From: Nitrospirota bacterium
GTDB lineage: Bacteria; Nitrospirota; 9FT-COMBO-42-15; HDB-SIOI813
Direction of reading: 5' to 3'
Assembly: GCA_016214375.1 (NCBI GenBank)
Contig: JACROQ010000062.1
Location: forward strand, 1 to 13,365
DNA: 13,365 bases
The notes beneath the pieces were generated by a model. It was given only the letters and a program-made list of their open reading frames with translations. It ran no database searches and was not told where the DNA came from. Positions 1 to 5,275 of the stretch are shown piece after piece. Both the position numbers and the translations under genes were made by a program. Position 1 is the first letter of the stretch. Every line of letters starts with the position of its first letter.

Positions 1-343
1 CTGTCTGTCCACCAACCCGCACAGTCGCAGTAATCTCTACTGCACATAAACCATTTTCATCAGGTTCAGGATATTCTGTAAACGATATATCAACCCCTGT
101 CAGTAATAAGGGATGACACATAGGTATTACATCCGATGTCCTCTTAGCGCCCATGATGCCCGCCACCTGCGCTACAGCAAGCACATCCCCTTTGGCGATC
201 TCCCCCTCTTGTATCCTCTTTAATGTTTCAGGCCGCATATAGACCTTCCCGGATGCAATAGCTGTTCGATGCGTCACAGCCTTTTCACTCACATCCACCA
301 TCTTTGCCCTGCCCTCTACATTAAAATGTGTAAGTTCTCCCAC
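1..343 (-). CDS. moaC: Cyclic pyranopterin monophosphate synthase MoaC (partial, C-terminus beyond window)
   Basis: MoaC works with MoaA in the first step of molybdenum cofactor synthesis: it turns the 3',8-cyclo-GTP made by MoaA into cyclic pyranopterin monophosphate. I translated 114 residues from the minus strand; the family is usually about 160 residues, so roughly the last quarter lies off the left edge. The match to E. coli MoaC is nearly column by column: the N-terminal GELTHFN, MVDVSEKA, KGDV with Lys51, AGIMGAKRT, and IPMCHPLLL with His77. Lys51 and His77 are catalytic positions in the family; the conserved Asp and Lys near residue 130 are not in view. The start is GTG at 341-343, chosen because GGAGGT sits six bases upstream and the protein then begins as family members do. 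It has its own candidate promoter (453-480) and lies downstream of moaA in the same direction. Confidence 0.95.
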   Translation of the reverse strand, partial: MGELTHFNVEGRAKMVDVSEKAVTHRTAIASGKVYMRPETLKRIQEGEIAKGDVLAVAQVAGIMGAKRTSDVIPMCHPLLLTGVDISFTEYPEPDENGLCAVEITATVRVGGQT

Positions 344-363
344 TTGTACACCTCCCTGATTTT

Positions 364-434
364 GATGTCATTCTGAGCGAAGCGAAGAATCTGACATTTT
401 CAGATCCTTCGGACTTTGTCCTCAGGATGACATC
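364..434. repeat. 71-bp imperfect palindromic repeat (REP/MITE-like)
   Basis: The left arm (364-393) and right arm (401-434) are near reverse complements around a 7-base AT-rich spacer. GATGTCAT, CTGAG and GATCTG or AATCTG blocks pair across the arms, with one arm carrying GAGCGAAGCGAAG and the other a diverged GGACTTTGTCC version. The GAGCGAAGCGAAGAATCT type of sequence is, from memory, a widespread dispersed palindrome in many environmental bacterial genomes. The outermost GATGTCA/TGACATC arms match perfectly. I see only this copy in the window. It falls in the predicted leader of moaC, so it would fold as a hairpin in that transcript. Confidence 0.75.
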
Positions 435-452
435 TTAATAAAATTTGCATAG

Positions 453-480
453 AGTATACCAGATTTTTCTGAATCGACAA
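453..480 (-). promoter_or_regulatory. Sigma-70-type promoter for moaC
   Basis: On the minus strand a -35 box TTGTCG (475-480) and a -10 box TATACT (453-458) are separated by 16 bases. The -10 is preceded by TGG, giving an extended -10 (TGnTATACT). Transcription would begin near 446 and give a leader of about 100 bases that contains the 364-434 palindrome. The position, just past the moaA terminator hairpin, fits separate transcription of moaC. Based on motif match only. Confidence 0.5.
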
Positions 481-505
481 ATAATTTATTGAGGTTGCAT
501 AAAGA

Positions 506-538
506 AATGGCAGATGATAATCCCTATCACCTGCCATT
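506..538 (-). terminator. Hairpin terminator after moaA
   Basis: Arms at 506-519 and 525-538 pair over 13 of 14 positions around a 5-base loop (core AATGGCAG/CTGCCATT). In the moaA direction the stem is followed by ATTTCTTT, a short T-rich tract. It lies about 50 bases after the moaA stop codon. The T tract is interrupted, so termination may be partial. Confidence 0.55.
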
Positions 539-557
539 AACCTTTATCTTGATAAAT

Positions 558-583
558 AAATTTGAAATTTCAAATTTGAAATT
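558..583. repeat. AT-only palindrome/short tandem repeat near the moaA stop
   Basis: Bases 558-577 form a perfect 20-bp palindrome built from alternating AAATTTG and AAATTTC units, and the pattern continues with GAAATT to 583. It sits just past the moaA stop codon and upstream of the terminator hairpin. With no loop and only AT-rich pairs it is a weak structure; no function can be assigned. Confidence 0.4.
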
Positions 584-591
584 AAGATCAC

Positions 592-1590
592 CTATCCGCC
601 AATCTGTGTCATAGAGTGGAGATATTTCCTGGACTCGGCATTGATATCTATATTATGGGCTTCCGGCTTGGTCTCCATCACAGAGCAAAGAAGTCTCTCT
701 ACCTCAGCATCATCACAACCATTCCTCAGAGGCTCCCTGAAATCGATATATGATTCAGAGAAGAGACAATGCTTTATCCTTCCATCAGCCCCGAGACGGA
801 TCCTGTTGCAGGTATCACAGAAATGTTCGCTTATGGCGCTAATGAAACCTACCAGGCCTTTTGCCCCGTGGAGCCGGTAATTCTTTGCAGGGGCTGATTT
901 ATCTTTCTCGTTGATCACCGGTTCTAATTTCCCCAGCGCCGTTTCTATCTTTTCCATCATCTCTGCCTTGGATATAAAGCTCTTCTTCCAGCTTTCCCAG
1001 TCATCCACAGGCATAAACTCTATGAATCTTACCTGGAATGGCTTTGTTAACGTCAGCTTTGCGAAATCAACTATTTCATTATCATTACTCCCCTTTGAAG
1101 GGACCACATTCAGCTTTATCGGGTCAAATCCTACCCGCTCTGCTTCAAGAATACCTTCCCATACCCTGTCAAAACAATCACCCTTTGTTATTTCCTGAAA
1201 CTTTTTGGGGTCAAAGGTATCCAGGCTGATATTAATCCTCCGCAATCCTGCTTTCTTCAGGGCCTGAGCATAATTCTTTAATAGCACCCCGTTTGTTGTC
1301 ATGGCAATATCCTTGATCCCATCGATCTTATTTACTGCCGCTATAAATTCAACAACGCCTCTTCGGACAAGGGGTTCTCCCCCGGTTATCCTTACCTTAT
1401 TAAGCCCCATTTTGGCGGCAACCTTTACGATACGAAGCATTTCATCAAACTGGAGGAGTTCATTCGAGGGAAGGGTACTTATGGTACCACAGGAAGGGAC
1501 GCAGTAGACACACCGGAGATTACACCGGTCTGTAACCGAAATCCTTATGTAAGTGATCTTACGATTAAATGCGTCGACCAGTTGAGCCAT
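592..1590 (-). CDS. moaA: GTP 3',8-cyclase MoaA (radical SAM)
   Basis: MoaA is a radical S-adenosylmethionine enzyme that rearranges GTP to 3',8-cyclo-GTP, the first step to the molybdenum cofactor, in the cytoplasm. The 332-residue protein has the usual length. The N-terminal iron-sulfur cluster motif CxxxCxxC is at Cys23, Cys27 and Cys30, the SAM-binding ITGGEP at 68-73, and the MTTNG strand near 97-101. The second cluster that holds GTP is given by Cys258, Cys261 and Cys275 (CxxC, 13 residues, C). The C-terminus ends in Gly331-Gly332, the conserved GG tail needed for catalysis, so the protein looks fully active. I start it at the ATG at 1588-1590, which has AAGGAGGT at ideal spacing and begins the conserved region about 12 residues later; the frame is open for 70 more codons upstream but these show no family similarity. 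moaC follows after 248 bases. Confidence 0.97.
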   Translation of the reverse strand: MAQLVDAFNRKITYIRISVTDRCNLRCVYCVPSCGTISTLPSNELLQFDEMLRIVKVAAKMGLNKVRITGGEPLVRRGVVEFIAAVNKIDGIKDIAMTTNGVLLKNYAQALKKAGLRRINISLDTFDPKKFQEITKGDCFDRVWEGILEAERVGFDPIKLNVVPSKGSNDNEIVDFAKLTLTKPFQVRFIEFMPVDDWESWKKSFISKAEMMEKIETALGKLEPVINEKDKSAPAKNYRLHGAKGLVGFISAISEHFCDTCNRIRLGADGRIKHCLFSESYIDFREPLRNGCDDAEVERLLCSVMETKPEAHNIDINAESRKYLHSMTQIGG

Positions 1591-1673
1591 GGGAACCTCC
1601 TTGATTCCATTTATTTTATAGCTAACACTCCAAAATTTTGTTGCAATTTCTATACCATTACAACTCCGCTTTC

Positions 1674-1702
1674 CCTCTTCTTTCCCACCGGGAGTGGAGA
1701 GG
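1674..1702 (-). promoter_or_regulatory. Hairpin in the moaA 5' leader
   Basis: Read on the minus strand, CCTCT then CCAC pair with GTGG then AGAGG, around a 5-base loop and with a 6-base purine bulge (GAAAGA) on the 3' side. It would lie about 85-110 bases before the moaA start in the transcript. Moco biosynthesis operons are sometimes controlled by a Moco-sensing leader RNA, but I could not match this one to that motif, so only a structured leader is claimed. Confidence 0.3.
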
Positions 1703-1722
1703 CCCAATTTTCCTATAAAATG

Positions 1723-1751
1723 ATGATATACTGCCATCACTTGAATTACAA
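1723..1751 (-). promoter_or_regulatory. Candidate promoter for moaA
   Basis: On the minus strand TTGTAA (1746-1751) and TATCAT (1723-1728) are 17 bases apart, each matching four of six consensus bases. The predicted transcript starts near 1716 and carries a leader of about 125 bases with the 1674-1702 hairpin. The region is AT-rich, so a chance match is possible. Confidence 0.3.
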
Positions 1752-1864
1752 GGAGGTTTTCAAATACTGTATAACAATGATACAAGTTTTTGGGCCGCAA
1801 TCCTTTACTGGGCCTAACCCTTTAATTTATTGGCAGAAATATATTGTATATTCTTGACACATAC

Positions 1865-1879
1865 TGGGGGGAAGATTGC
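1865..1879 (+). promoter_or_regulatory. Candidate sigma-54 (-24/-12) promoter element
   Basis: TGGGGGG, four bases, then TTGC gives the invariant GG (1866-1867) and GC (1878-1879) with exactly ten bases between, as sigma-54 requires. The CAC of the consensus TGGCAC is missing, so the -24 half is weak. A start near 1891 would give an 80-base leader for the gene at 1972. A perfect TATAAT at 1895-1900 is an alternative, but no -35 box lies 16-18 bases before it. Confidence 0.28.
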
Positions 1880-1898
1880 CCTTGACCTGCTCCGTATA

Positions 1899-1910
1899 AT
1901 GCTATAGCAT
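1899..1910. promoter_or_regulatory. 12-bp perfect palindrome, possible operator
   Basis: ATGCTATAGCAT is its own reverse complement and overlaps the end of the TATAAT box at 1895-1900. Placement at a promoter and perfect symmetry suit a dimeric repressor site, but there is no second copy in the window and no regulator gene nearby to link it to. Confidence 0.25.
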
Positions 1911-1971
1911 ATCATCGGTTTCAGGTCCTTTCGTAAAATAATCAACTAATAATAACCTAAGGAGGTGTTTT

Positions 1972-2208
1972 ATGCAGAATAAGCCCAAAGGACAAAGGAT
2001 AAAGGTAAAGGTTAAAGCCGGGAGCTCTGTTTATATAGGAACTTTTTTTGTCCCAGAGCTTAGAACAAGACTCTCCGATGTTCTGAATGATAGAGATAAG
2101 GATTTTATCAGCCTTACTGATGTCACTGCAAATGATAGTGAGAAAAGGATTGACTTTGTCTGCTTAAATAAACACCTTATTGAATCGTTAGAACCTTATG
2201 GATCTTAA
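1972..2208 (+). CDS. Small RLSDxLN-family protein (DUF6812-like), function unknown
   Basis: The 78-residue protein has a basic N-terminus (KPKGQRIKVKVK), a VYIGTFFVPE strand pattern, and the stretch RLSDVLNDRDKDFISLTDV at about residues 33-51. This RLSDxLN...FxxLTDV signature belongs to a family of small bacterial proteins of unknown role that I believe is Pfam DUF6812; I cannot check that here. The alternating hydrophobic pattern suggests a small all-beta fold. There is no signal peptide, membrane segment or cysteine cluster, so it is probably cytoplasmic. The ATG has an excellent AAGGAGGTG site. It is the first gene of the rightward group, 32 bases before the next coding start, so it is likely co-transcribed with the exported protein and rhomboid that follow. 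Real gene: strong. Function: not known. Confidence 0.8.
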   Translation: MQNKPKGQRIKVKVKAGSSVYIGTFFVPELRTRLSDVLNDRDKDFISLTDVTANDSEKRIDFVCLNKHLIESLEPYGS

Positions 2209-2240
2209 GAGATGCAGAATGCATGGAAGGAGGTAAAGAG

Positions 2241-2660
2241 ATGAAGAGGTTAAGGCTAATCATTCTTGGTACGCTGGTGGTGTTGGTAACATCATTAATG
2301 ACGTCTACTTATGCGGTGGGTGGAGAAACACTGGCCGCCTCTCCCTATACACGGGGCGGAGAGAATCAGATGAAGACCATATTTATGGATACCTTTTACG
2401 GCATGGCCGCCGGTGCCTTGATCGCCACTGCCGTATCATTGACACAGGATCACCCTGATTGGGGGGCAAATGTAGGCGCCGGGGCTGCCATCGGCGGGAT
2501 TGCCGGGGCGCTATTTGGAATTGCAACAGAGGTAAAATACCTGGCGAGTCTCGAAGATGGACATATGTCCCTGGGGATACCATCTCTTTCGGCAAGTGTA
2601 GACAAAGGAGAACGGCATGGTCTTATCTACACCGCTGGAATCTTCCAGTATAAGTTTTAG
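2241..2660 (+). CDS. Small exported glycine/alanine-rich protein, function unknown
   Basis: I do not recognise this 139-residue protein. It has a clear signal peptide: KRLR, a hydrophobic core (LIILGTLVVLVTSL), and a probable cut after TSTYA near residue 25. The middle part (about 50-95) is rich in small residues (MAAGALIATAVSL, then GAGAAIGGIAGALFG), a glycine-zipper-like pattern seen in proteins that insert into or pack within membranes. The C-terminus has alternating polar and hydrophobic residues and ends in YKF, which would suit a short outer-membrane beta region but is not proof. I begin at the ATG at 2241 because AAGGAGG lies seven bases before it; an in-frame ATG at 2223 would put that site inside the coding region. 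It lies 32 bases after the RLSDxLN gene. Confidence 0.72.
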   Translation: MKRLRLIILGTLVVLVTSLMTSTYAVGGETLAASPYTRGGENQMKTIFMDTFYGMAAGALIATAVSLTQDHPDWGANVGAGAAIGGIAGALFGIATEVKYLASLEDGHMSLGIPSLSASVDKGERHGLIYTAGIFQYKF

Positions 2661-2693
2661 GTAACCGATACTATTCCTTGCAAGGGAGGAATA

Positions 2694-2723
2694 ATGCAGC
2701 CAACAGAAATGGCTAATGCATGA
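2694..2723 (+). CDS. Nine-codon micro-ORF coupled to the rhomboid start
   Basis: An ATG at 2694 preceded by GGGAGG (2684-2689) opens nine codons (MQPTEMANA) and ends in TGA at 2721-2723. The stop overlaps the rhomboid ATG at 2720-2722 as ATGA. The rhomboid ATG has no Shine-Dalgarno site of its own, and TAA at 2714-2716 in its frame rules out an earlier start. The simplest reading is that ribosomes load at the micro-ORF and restart at the rhomboid. Whether the peptide has any role of its own is unknown. Confidence 0.45.
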   Translation: MQPTEMANA

Positions 2724-3376
2724 TCCCATTAAAGGATGACAACCCAACAAGTACCTATCCATTTGTAACAGTCGGACTGATTACAATAAATACCCTTGCA
2801 TTCATCTATGAACTCTCTCTTGGACAGCACCTTGAACATTTCCTGAATAGGTATGGCGCTATACCTGTTTTTGTATTGAATATGAGTTCCCCTTTAGGAT
2901 ATTCTCCACCTTATGTGACAATCTTCACATCCATGTTTCTTCACGGGGGATTCTTCCACACTGCAGGTAATATGCTCTATCTCTGGATATTTGGAAACAA
3001 TATCGAGGATTCCATGGGGCACTCCAAGTTTATCCTGTTCTATTTTATATGCGGTATCGTTGCCGTCTACACATTTTCCATTGTAAATCCGGCCTCGACC
3101 ATCCCTATGATCGGGGCAAGTGGCGCTGTTTCAGGTGTCCTGGGGGCCTATCTGATACTATTCCCCCGGGCAAAGGTCCTGACGCTGATCCCCTTGGGTT
3201 TCTATATGCAGGTCGTAAAGGTCCCTGCCCTCTTTGTGTTAGGATTCTGGATTATCGTACAGATTATTAATGGTATGGTCAGCGGAGGGACTGGAGGAGG
3301 TGTTGCATGGTTTGCCCATATAGGAGGATTTCTATCCGGCATACTCCTGATTGTTCTGATTAAAAAGAGGAGGTAG
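2720..3376 (+). CDS. Rhomboid-family intramembrane serine protease
   Basis: Rhomboid proteases cut substrates within or near the inner membrane by a Ser-His dyad. This 218-residue protein begins MIPLKDDNPT, the usual start of the six-helix bacterial type. The catalytic serine is Ser134 in GASGAVSG, and the base is His200 in AHIGGF. His80 and Asn84 (HxxxN) fit the oxyanion-hole residues. Hydrophobic segments lie near 14-34, 64-92, 103-123, 128-148, 166-188 and 197-214, followed by a basic KKRR tail. All key residues are present, so it should be active. It is not the rhombosortase type, which has a GxSGxxHG motif. Its start is overlapped by a micro-ORF, and it lies between two exported-protein genes, so its substrates may be envelope proteins; that is inference. 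Confidence 0.93.
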   Translation: MIPLKDDNPTSTYPFVTVGLITINTLAFIYELSLGQHLEHFLNRYGAIPVFVLNMSSPLGYSPPYVTIFTSMFLHGGFFHTAGNMLYLWIFGNNIEDSMGHSKFILFYFICGIVAVYTFSIVNPASTIPMIGASGAVSGVLGAYLILFPRAKVLTLIPLGFYMQVVKVPALFVLGFWIIVQIINGMVSGGTGGGVAWFAHIGGFLSGILLIVLIKKRR

Positions 3377-3428
3377 TAACAATTCAATGAGGAATATACT
3401 TTCAACAGAAAGAAAGGGGGTATTTCAT

Positions 3429-4211
3429 ATGTATACCATAAAAAAACTTTTCATCATGTTGGTCTTTACGTCTATGTTTTTTGCAGGGTGTGGGGGAAAT
3501 CTGTTTGAAGGTTTGTCGGACCGTACTAGTGCAACAGCCAAAAAAGAGGATGCAAAGATAGCGCTGGATAAGGGAAATTATAACGAGGCGGTCAGTCTGT
3601 TAGAGGATCTGTGTGGAACCGACACCTCTAATCTGACTTGTGACGAAGAGACGCAAACCGATCTTGCCTCGGCCTACATAGCCAGTGCAACAAACCTCGA
3701 TGTGTTGCAGTTAATTGCTAAGGCAGAAGAGGCTGCTGCCGGGACTTCCAGTAGTTTCACCACTGTATCCAGCCTTCTTCCTATAACAGACATTAATGCC
3801 TGTGCAGACCCAGCTACATGCCCCATATCAGAAGGGATGAGCAAAGCTATTACTATATTAGAGGGGCTTCTCCCAGCTACTGTTCCTGTCAACCCCACAG
3901 ATACAGAAAAAAATCTGTATCTGCAATTAGCTGTGGCATCAGCAGTGGATGCAGCAGTAAATATAGGTGTTGTTTCTGGTGGATTGTACGATGATGGAAC
4001 ACCTAAGAACGTCCCTCAATCAATTGACACAGCGACCCTTACAACCATTACTGATGATGTTAATAATATCATAGATGGGGTTGCCGGCTCAGGTCTCGGT
4101 TCTACAGAGCTGACAAATGACATAAATAACATAAAAACAGGGATAGATAGTAATTCTGATGGAAATGTGGTGTTAGGGGAACTCCAGACATATATTACTA
4201 ACCTGCAGTAG
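3429..4211 (+). CDS. Lipoprotein with TPR-like region and EF-hand-type loop
   Basis: The 260-residue protein has a lipoprotein signal: MYTIKK, a hydrophobic core and FFAGC, giving lipidated Cys21. GG follows the cysteine, with no Asp at +2, so the outer membrane is the likely place. Residues 36-65 (ATAKKEDAKIALDKGNYNEA then VSLLEDL) look like a TPR helix pair. Cysteines at 62/71 and 125/131 could form disulfides. The rest is mostly predicted helix with Ala/Ser/Thr-rich parts. Residues 240-251 carry a full EF-hand loop pattern: Asp240, Asn242, Asp244, Gly245, Val247, Glu251, followed by a helix, as in single calcium-binding EF or dockerin-like motifs. I use the ATG at 3429, which has AAAGGGGGT upstream; an in-frame ATG at 3387 would put 14 residues before the signal peptide. 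It is next to the broken barrel gene, 21 bases on. No specific function is known to me. Confidence 0.8.
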   Translation: MYTIKKLFIMLVFTSMFFAGCGGNLFEGLSDRTSATAKKEDAKIALDKGNYNEAVSLLEDLCGTDTSNLTCDEETQTDLASAYIASATNLDVLQLIAKAEEAAAGTSSSFTTVSSLLPITDINACADPATCPISEGMSKAITILEGLLPATVPVNPTDTEKNLYLQLAVASAVDAAVNIGVVSGGLYDDGTPKNVPQSIDTATLTTITDDVNNIIDGVAGSGLGSTELTNDINNIKTGIDSNSDGNVVLGELQTYITNLQ

Positions 4212-4232
4212 TAACATGCAAGGAGACCGATT

Positions 4233-5209
4233 ATGAACTATCAAAGGAAGATATGGATATCTGGCCTGGTATTGCTGTCAATCTTTTATGTGTGCATCAT
4301 TACGGCCTCTGCCGAAGAATTCCCTTCCCTCTATAGAGGGATCAGGCCGCTGGGGATGGGAAATGCCTTTATCACAGTAGCACATACAGTGATTTTAAGG
4401 ATATCGATTCGAACAATGTGACCGAGGTAACCAACGTATTGAGCAAGTACATTGGGGAGCGTTTCTCTCTCCGTACTTCCCTTTATCCTAACATTATATT
4501 CCACAACTTTGGTGTCGGGGCTTTAGGTCAAGTCTCTTTTAGCGGAGAGGTCAGGAACCGTGTTAATCCGCAGGTAAATGTAGATGGAAAGGCCGATGTG
4601 GGCGGGGTTGTAGGGTTTGCCTATGGATTCCGCGAAAAGAAGGTCCAGGTCGGCGTAGCATTGAAATTTGTCCAGCGGCAGAGTTTTCAGAAGACCTACT
4701 ATGCTACAGACATAGCAAGTGCAAACTTTGATCCGTCAAATGACTTCAGTGACTTAAAAAAGACCGGGACGGGCTTCAGTGGTGATGTCGGGGTGAAGGT
4801 AAACCCGGAGTGGCCTCTCAGGCCTTCAATCGGCCTTGTCCTCCAAAACATCGGCGATCTTAACTTAGACAAAGCCGGAAAAATACCTCAGCAGCTTAAT
4901 GCAGGGGTCTCTATCCATCCTGATCTCTGGATCTTCAAAAACACCCTTGCCCTGGATATAGTCGATCTCACTAAAAATGTGGAGGGGGAAGACGATTTCT
5001 ATAAGCGTGTCCACATGGGTGCAGAGATCAAGCTTCCATACATTCTTTCGCTAAGGGTAGGGGCAAACCAGGGCTACCCCTCTTTTGGGGCTACGATAGA
5101 CTTCTGGATCCTCAAGCTGGCCTATGCCTATTATAAAGAAGAATTAGGGGCCGTAGCCGGACAAAAGGATGATGCACGGCATGTAGGACAGATAGCGATC
5201 GGCTTCTAA
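4233..5209 (+). pseudogene. TraF/PorV-like outer-membrane beta-barrel gene, broken by deletion and frameshift
   Basis: The first part (4233-4382) encodes a signal peptide ending near ASAEE and then YRGIRPLGMGNAFITVA, the N-terminus of TraF/PorV-type outer-membrane proteins. The frame then runs into TGA at 4419-4421. In another frame, from about 4382, TYSDFKDIDSNNVTEVTNVL opens and continues as a barrel of about 275 residues (VGGVVGFAYGF, VQVGVALKFVQR, LRPSIGLVLQNIGDL) to a terminal Phe (AIGF), the signal for barrel assembly. In intact relatives, as I recall them, some 30-40 residues including DDxxALFYNPAGL stand between the two parts and are absent here. The phase shift means 3n+1 bases were lost. 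The downstream frame's first start, GTG at 4418, has no ribosome site and no signal peptide. Thus either a true pseudogene or an assembly error at 4377-4385. The body shows no other damage, so the event is recent or artificial. Confidence 0.85.
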
Positions 5210-5212
5210 TCC

Positions 5213-5242
5213 TTGACTTCAAAGGACTACCTATTGTAATAT
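5213..5242 (+). promoter_or_regulatory. Candidate sigma-70 promoter for the gsp operon
   Basis: TTGACT (5213-5218) and TAATAT (5237-5242) are 18 bases apart in the short gap between the broken barrel gene and gspC. Transcription would begin near 5249, about 27 bases before the chosen gspC ATG. A small hairpin (GGTTT 5255-5259, AAACC 5265-5269) falls in that leader. Motif evidence only; read-through from upstream is also possible. Confidence 0.45.
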
Positions 5243-5275
5243 ATTGAAAAATTGGGTTTTTTAGAAACCGATCCC

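Larger units (their letters stand above)
1591..1971. other. Divergent intergenic region between moaA and the rightward gene set
   Basis: These 381 bases contain no convincing gene. The moaA side holds a ribosome site, a hairpin (1674-1702) and a candidate promoter (1723-1751). The right side holds a GG-N10-GC element (1865-1879), a perfect TATAAT (1895-1900) lacking a good -35, a 12-bp palindrome (1899-1910), and the AAGGAGGTG site for the gene at 1972. The moaA frame stays open on the minus strand through most of it, and a 91-codon plus-strand frame crosses it; neither looks like protein. Confidence 0.6.

Noticed and set aside
1591..1800. N-terminal 70-codon extension of MoaA
   Set aside because: The ATG at 1588-1590 has a perfect ribosome site and gives the normal family length; the extension shows no MoaA similarity and overlaps promoter-like and hairpin sequence.
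1582..1857. 91-codon plus-strand frame in the divergent region
   Set aside because: It begins inside moaA, has no ribosome site, and its product has no domain-like pattern.
2720..3376. Rhombosortase (GlyGly-CTERM processing protease of T2SS genomes)
   Set aside because: The active-site motif is GASGAVSG and the N-terminus is that of ordinary six-helix rhomboids; rhombosortases have GxSGxxHG. No GlyGly-CTERM protein is in view.
4418..5209. A separate complete gene starting at GTG 4418
   Set aside because: There is no ribosome site or signal peptide, and homologous coding sequence continues upstream of the GTG in the same frame; it is the 3' part of the broken barrel gene.
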